From contig RPRC01000248.1 in NCBI GenBank assembly GCA_003857395.1, positions 1 to 8,379 of the forward strand: 8,379 nucleotides of DNA. The letters run 5' to 3'. Of the stretch, positions 4,407-8,379 are shown piece after piece. Position numbers and translations under genes: made by a program. Numbering within the stretch: the stretch's first letter is position 1; each line of letters begins with the position of its first letter. The stretch comes from Geobacter sp. (GTDB lineage Bacteria; Desulfobacterota; Desulfuromonadia; Geobacterales; Geobacteraceae). A model generated the notes under the pieces. It ran no database searches. It saw only the letters and a program-made list of their open reading frames with translations, and was not told where the DNA came from.

Positions 4407-7088
4407 TCAGCCAACCTTTTCTATGGCAACCGCGCATATTTTCAATTCAGGAACTTTACACACCGGATCGAGACTGTCGTTTGTCAGCACATTTATCTCG
4501 CTTGAGTGGAAAGTTGAGAACACTATTCCCTTGGGCACCCTGTCGGTAATCTGAACCGTTATCTCGAACCTGCCCCTGCGGGAACGCAACCTCACCCTCC
4601 CGCCGTTGCTGATCCCTATTCGTTCCGCATCGGCCGGATTCAACTCGAGAAGATCTTCAGGCGCCAGACTGAAAAGCGCCTTCGATTCTCGGGTACAGGC
4701 TCCGGTATGGATGTGATACAACTCCTTGCCGGTGGTCAGCAGAAACGGGAACTCTTCATCCGTTGTCTCCGCAGGCGGCAGATACTCGGCCGGAAAAAAT
4801 TTCCCTTTTCCGGTGTCGGTCCTGAAGGTTTCCCCCCAGAGAAATTCGGTGCCGGGATGATCTTTCGTCGGACAGGGGACCCGCAGTCCGCCCTCTTCCA
4901 GCCGATCATAGGAAATACCGCCATAGGGTGGGGTCAGGGATGCGATTTCTTTCATGATCTCTTCAGGGGAATCGTAGTTCATTTCGTAGCCCATCCTTCG
5001 GCTTAGATCGCAGACGATCTGCCAGTCCGGCCAGCTTCCCTCGATGGGGGCGATGACCGCTCGCACCCGCTGCACGAGACGGTAGCCGCTGGTAAACGTG
5101 CCGTCCTTTTCGGCAAAGGAACTGGCAGGCAGGACCACGTCCGCTACCTGCGCGGTTTCGGTAAGAAACATGTCCTGAACCACGAGAAAATCCATGGCGT
5201 CGATTACCTGCCGGGTTTTCCCGAGATTGGGGCTGTTTCTCAGCAGATTGTCGCCAACTACGTACAGGCCTTTTATCTTGCCTGCGTCGAGAACCATGTC
5301 GGATTGGGTCAGACCCGGTTTTCGGGAAAGCGGCACTCCCCAGGCAGCTTCGAATTTTTCAGCGACCTGCGGGTTGGTTACAGGTTGTCCGCCCGAATAG
5401 GCGACCGGTGAACACCCCATATCGCCGGCGCCCGGGCCGTTGCTGTGCTTGCCGACACCATTGACTCCCGTGCCCGCCTTGCCCACGTTTCCGGTCAGCA
5501 ACGCCAGGTTGCAGATCCCGGCCACATTGTCCGTTCCATGGATGTTATGAATAACTCCCATGCCGTAGAACAGAGAGGCGCTCTCTGCCTTTCCGAAGAG
5601 CCGGGCCGCCTCGATGATCTGTTCCCTGGGAACGCCGGTGATTTCCTCAACCCTCTCCGGAGTGTAGTGCGCCACGATCTTCCGCACTTCATCTATCCCG
5701 GAAGTTCTGGCCGCGATGAACGCGGAATCCTCGAGTCCCTCCGCCAGGATAACGTTCATCAGGCCATTGACCAGGGCGACGTCCGTTCCGAGCCTTGGAC
5801 GCAGCCAGAGATCACTGTACTCGACGAGCTCGATCCGTCGCGGATCCACGACGATGAGCTTTACCTTCCCTTCCTTGAGTTTCCGTTTCAACATGTCCCC
5901 GAAAACCGGGTACATCTCGGTAAGATTGAGACCGGTAACGAAAACCACTTCCGTTGTTTCGAGAAGCTTCGGCGAGTTCGTCGCGGGGCCGGCGCCGAAG
6001 GCCCTGCCGAGCGCCACGCCGCTGGGCGAGTGGCAGAACCGGACGCAGAAATCGACATTGTTGGTGCCGATGGCGGCGCGCATGAATTTCTGAAAAAGAT
6101 AATCCTCTTCGGTGGTGGTTTTGGCGGAAGCTATGCCGCCGATGGCATCGCTGCCATATTTCTCCTTGATTCTTTTGAAATTTTCCGCAACGTAATCAAG
6201 TGCCTCTTCCCAGCCGGCTTCCTCGAGTTTACCGTTTTTCCTGATCAGGGGCGAGGTAAGCCTGTTGGGGCTGTTCACGAAATCGAAACCGAACCGTCCT
6301 TTCACGCAAAGCTGCCCGCGATTGTCGGTATTCTCCTTATCCACGCCGTAGGCCCTGAGCAGCTTGTTGTCCCTGGCCCAGAATTCTATCTGACACCCGC
6401 CGCCACAATGGGTGCAGGTTGACTGCACCTTCTCGACTTCCCATGTGCGGCCAGTGAAACGGGCCAGCTTTTCCGTCAGGGCGCCGGTGGGACATGCCTG
6501 GAGGCAGGCCCCGCAGGATGCGCAGTCGGTATCGTGCCACGGTTCGCGCAATCCGGTGTTGATCGTCAGGCTCGGGCCGCGATTGGCGAAATCGAGAATG
6601 TGCCGATCGGTAACCTCGGCGCAGGTCCGCACGCACCTGCCGCACAGGATGCAGTGATTGGGATCCCTGACGATAACCTCGCTGGAATCATCCACCGGGC
6701 TTACTTCCTTGTTTACCGGGAAGCGGACGCTCTTGATGTCGAACTGGTACGCCAGCTCCTGCAGTTCGCATGAGCCGCATTTTTCACAGACCAGGCAATC
6801 ATGTTCGTGTTCGGACAGGATCATTTCCAGGTTGAGCCTGCGATACCGGTTGATTTCCTCGTCTTCGGTTATGACGTCCATTCCTTCGCTTACCGTGGTG
6901 CTGCACGACGGCACCAGACCGCGCATCCCCTTCACCTTGACGATGCACAGCCGGCACACGCCCACGGAACTCAAACCCTCCTTGTGGCACAGGTGGGGAA
7001 TCTTGAAGCCGTTAGCTTCGCAGGCGGCCAACAGAGTTGTATTTTCTTCAGCCGAATATGGTTTGCCGTTGATTAGTATAGTGATCAT
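4407..7088 (-). CDS. FdhA-like molybdopterin oxidoreductase with NuoG-type Fe-S N-terminus
   Basis: This 893-residue protein has domains in the order of NAD-linked formate dehydrogenase alpha subunits. A [2Fe-2S] ferredoxin domain uses C34, C45, C48 and C62. A His-Cys3 [4Fe-4S] site uses H94, C98, C101 and C107. A two-cluster ferredoxin domain has Cys at 146-156 and 189-199. The Mo/W-bisMGD domain has a [4Fe-4S] site (C225, C228, C232, C261) and the electron-relay Lys K263. The metal ligand is Cys in CVRFCHSPS (C352, codon TGC, not selenocysteine), followed by H353. However, the FDH segment NPVRGQNN reads NGVGKHSN here (543-550), so the substrate Arg is Gly546. Nearby FDH motifs also differ, including FTSGYRLVQ at 665-673 and HTGACTRES at 794-802. 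The ATG at 7088 has a good GAGGAAG site. Likely an NAD(P)-linked, cytoplasmic catalytic subunit paired with the NuoF-like protein encoded 39 bases upstream. Formate is possible but not assured. Confidence 0.9.
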   Translation of the reverse strand: MITILINGKPYSAEENTTLLAACEANGFKIPHLCHKEGLSSVGVCRLCIVKVKGMRGLVPSCSTTVSEGMDVITEDEEINRYRRLNLEMILSEHEHDCLVCEKCGSCELQELAYQFDIKSVRFPVNKEVSPVDDSSEVIVRDPNHCILCGRCVRTCAEVTDRHILDFANRGPSLTINTGLREPWHDTDCASCGACLQACPTGALTEKLARFTGRTWEVEKVQSTCTHCGGGCQIEFWARDNKLLRAYGVDKENTDNRGQLCVKGRFGFDFVNSPNRLTSPLIRKNGKLEEAGWEEALDYVAENFKRIKEKYGSDAIGGIASAKTTTEEDYLFQKFMRAAIGTNNVDFCVRFCHSPSGVALGRAFGAGPATNSPKLLETTEVVFVTGLNLTEMYPVFGDMLKRKLKEGKVKLIVVDPRRIELVEYSDLWLRPRLGTDVALVNGLMNVILAEGLEDSAFIAARTSGIDEVRKIVAHYTPERVEEITGVPREQIIEAARLFGKAESASLFYGMGVIHNIHGTDNVAGICNLALLTGNVGKAGTGVNGVGKHSNGPGAGDMGCSPVAYSGGQPVTNPQVAEKFEAAWGVPLSRKPGLTQSDMVLDAGKIKGLYVVGDNLLRNSPNLGKTRQVIDAMDFLVVQDMFLTETAQVADVVLPASSFAEKDGTFTSGYRLVQRVRAVIAPIEGSWPDWQIVCDLSRRMGYEMNYDSPEEIMKEIASLTPPYGGISYDRLEEGGLRVPCPTKDHPGTEFLWGETFRTDTGKGKFFPAEYLPPAETTDEEFPFLLTTGKELYHIHTGACTRESKALFSLAPEDLLELNPADAERIGISNGGRVRLRSRRGRFEITVQITDRVPKGIVFSTFHSSEINVLTNDSLDPVCKVPELKICAVAIEKVG

Positions 7089-7127
7089 GTTCGCTTCCTC
7101 GATTGTAATTGGATGTCCATCCGGACA

Positions 7128-8379
7128 CTAATTGACGGTAATGGCGTCAAACTTACAAACATCTTTGCAGAGACCGCACTTCACGCATTTCCCGGAGATA
7201 ATGCTGTGCGCTTTCTTGATGTCTCCCACGATGGCATTTTCAGGACAGATTGTCTTGCACAGCCCACATCCGACGCATTTTTTTGCATCAATGGTAAACC
7301 GGATAAGCGGCCTGCAGATTCCTGCCGGACATTTCCTGTCCCGAATGTGAGCTTCGTATTCATCACGGAAGAAACGCATGGTGCTCAGGGTCGGATTGGC
7401 CGCAGTCTGCCCCAGTGCGCACAGGGATGTTTTCTTGATGCAGTCCGCCAGTTCCACCAGGGTATCCAGGTCTTCCATTTCGCCTTTTCCATCACTGATC
7501 TTTTCCAGGTAGTGGATCATCAACGGCAGCCCCCTCCGGCAGGGAAGGCACTGTCCGCAGGATTCTTCACAGTCGAACTGGAGGAAGAACTTGGCCGCAT
7601 CCACCATGCACGAGTCCTCGTCGAGGATGACCATGCCGCCTGAGCCCATGATGGAGCCGATGGTCTGCAGGGATTCGTAGTCGATGGGCATGTCGAGATG
7701 TTCATTGGGAACGAACCCTCCCGAAGGCCCCCCCAGTTGCGCGGCTTTAAATTCTTTTTCATCCGGGATGCCGCCGCCGATCAGAAAAACGATCTCGCGC
7801 ATGGTCGTCCCCATGGGGACCTCCACCAGGCCGCTGTTCTTTATCTTCCCGGTCACGCAGAACACCTTGGTGCCGCTGGTCGTTTCCGAACCGATCGAAT
7901 TCCACCACTTTGCCCCTTTGCGGATGATAAGCGGGACATTGAACAGCGTGCCCACGTTGTTTATCACGGTCGGCTTGCCGAACAGCCCCTCGATGGCGGG
8001 GAAGGGGGGGCGTGTTCTCGGGTTGCCGCGCTTCTGTTCCAGCGAGGCCAGCAGGGCGGTCTCCTCTCCGCAGACAAAGGCCCCGGAGCCGAGAAACAGT
8101 TCCACATCGAAATCAAAGGAGGAGCCAAGGATGTTCTTACCGAGGAAACCGTATTCCCTGGCCTGGGCGATGGCCTGTTTCAGGGTCTCCACTGCCAGGG
8201 GGTACTCGGCCCGGACGTAGATGTAGCCTCGGGTTGCCCCAATAGTGTAACCCGCGATGGCCATCCCTTCCAGGACGGCATGGGGATTCCCCTCCAGTTC
8301 GGCCCGGTTCATATACGCTCCCGGATCCCCTTCGTCCGCGTTGCAGACAACATACTTCTGGTCCCCTGGTGCGTTCCGG
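7128..8379 (-). CDS. NuoF/HndC-like NAD(P)H-binding flavoprotein subunit (partial, N-terminus outside window)
   Basis: The frame stays open to the window edge, so about 416 C-terminal residues are visible; the ATG at 8312 is internal because KYVVCNADEGDPGAYM reads through it. That segment and GSGAFVCGEETALLASLE are the FMN/NADH-binding signatures of complex I NuoF and of HndC/HoxF/HydB-type subunits. The cluster motif ESCGQCLPCRRG with a later SLCALG Cys (about 7421-7559) binds the N3-type [4Fe-4S]. A CPAGIC linker then leads to a C-terminal ferredoxin domain with two CxxCxxC...C motifs (7131-7277), absent from respiratory NuoF but common in HndC and electron-bifurcating homologues. It ends in TAG at 7128. 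This subunit should pass electrons between NAD(P)H and the FdhA-like protein encoded next. A NuoE-like gene would be expected upstream, outside the window. Confidence 0.93.
   Translation of the reverse strand, partial: RNAPGDQKYVVCNADEGDPGAYMNRAELEGNPHAVLEGMAIAGYTIGATRGYIYVRAEYPLAVETLKQAIAQAREYGFLGKNILGSSFDFDVELFLGSGAFVCGEETALLASLEQKRGNPRTRPPFPAIEGLFGKPTVINNVGTLFNVPLIIRKGAKWWNSIGSETTSGTKVFCVTGKIKNSGLVEVPMGTTMREIVFLIGGGIPDEKEFKAAQLGGPSGGFVPNEHLDMPIDYESLQTIGSIMGSGGMVILDEDSCMVDAAKFFLQFDCEESCGQCLPCRRGLPLMIHYLEKISDGKGEMEDLDTLVELADCIKKTSLCALGQTAANPTLSTMRFFRDEYEAHIRDRKCPAGICRPLIRFTIDAKKCVGCGLCKTICPENAIVGDIKKAHSIISGKCVKCGLCKDVCKFDAITVN

Noticed and set aside
6033..6035. Selenocysteine at the active site of the FdhA-like protein
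   Set aside because: The codon on the minus strand is TGC, an ordinary cysteine.
5445..6422. Plus-strand open frame of 325 codons
   Set aside because: It lies wholly antisense to the FdhA-like gene, matches no family by eye, and arises from the codon bias of the opposite strand.
8310..8312. ATG as the start of the NuoF-like gene
   Set aside because: The frame continues upstream to the window edge through the conserved NADEGDPGA motif, so this Met is internal.

Overview
The window reads as part of the chromosome of an anaerobic bacterium. A Desulfuromonadia/Geobacter-like member of the Desulfobacterota, or another syntrophic or metal-reducing anaerobe, is my best guess. That guess rests on gene content: a formate-dehydrogenase-like molybdo/tungsto-enzyme with a NuoG-type iron-sulfur front end, a NuoF/HndC-type flavoprotein, and two oxygen-sensitive radical SAM enzymes. 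No rRNA or other decisive marker is present. Every gene I can support lies on the minus strand, so transcription runs from high to low coordinates. The long plus-strand open frames are antisense shadows.

Layout in the direction of transcription. (1) Positions 8379-7128 hold the C-terminal part of a NuoF/HndC-like NAD(P)H:acceptor subunit that ends in a two-cluster ferredoxin domain. Its N-terminus lies outside the window. (2) After 39 bases, 7088-4407 holds an 893-residue FdhA-like molybdopterin oxidoreductase carrying five predicted Fe-S clusters. The two form the diaphorase and catalytic halves of a soluble NAD(P)-linked complex; a NuoE-like small subunit is expected just upstream, unseen. 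The catalytic subunit keeps the Cys-His pair of formate dehydrogenases but lacks the essential Arg and several other active-site signatures, so formate may not be the substrate. (3) The 4120-4406 gap contains a near-perfect pair of 22-base inverted repeats bounding 168 bases. It is either a MITE-like element or a paired operator next to the following operon. (4) Positions 4119-2372 hold a two-gene ABC-2 exporter, ATPase then permease, with a 4-base overlap. (5) A 306-base gap (2066-2371) has a possible weak promoter and short palindromes. (6) Positions 2065-1 hold a small ABM-fold protein, a BioB-like radical SAM protein that lacks the biotin-synthase auxiliary-cluster cysteines, and a COG0731-type radical SAM protein cut by the window edge. 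The spacings (134 and 44 bases, no convincing terminator) allow co-transcription of these three.

Functionally, the right half is redox metabolism linking NAD(P)H, and possibly ferredoxin, to a Mo/W-pterin active site. The centre is a drug- or lipid-type exporter with an unusual upstream region. The left half is a radical SAM pair of unassigned substrate. I see no tRNA, rRNA, CRISPR array or transposase gene.
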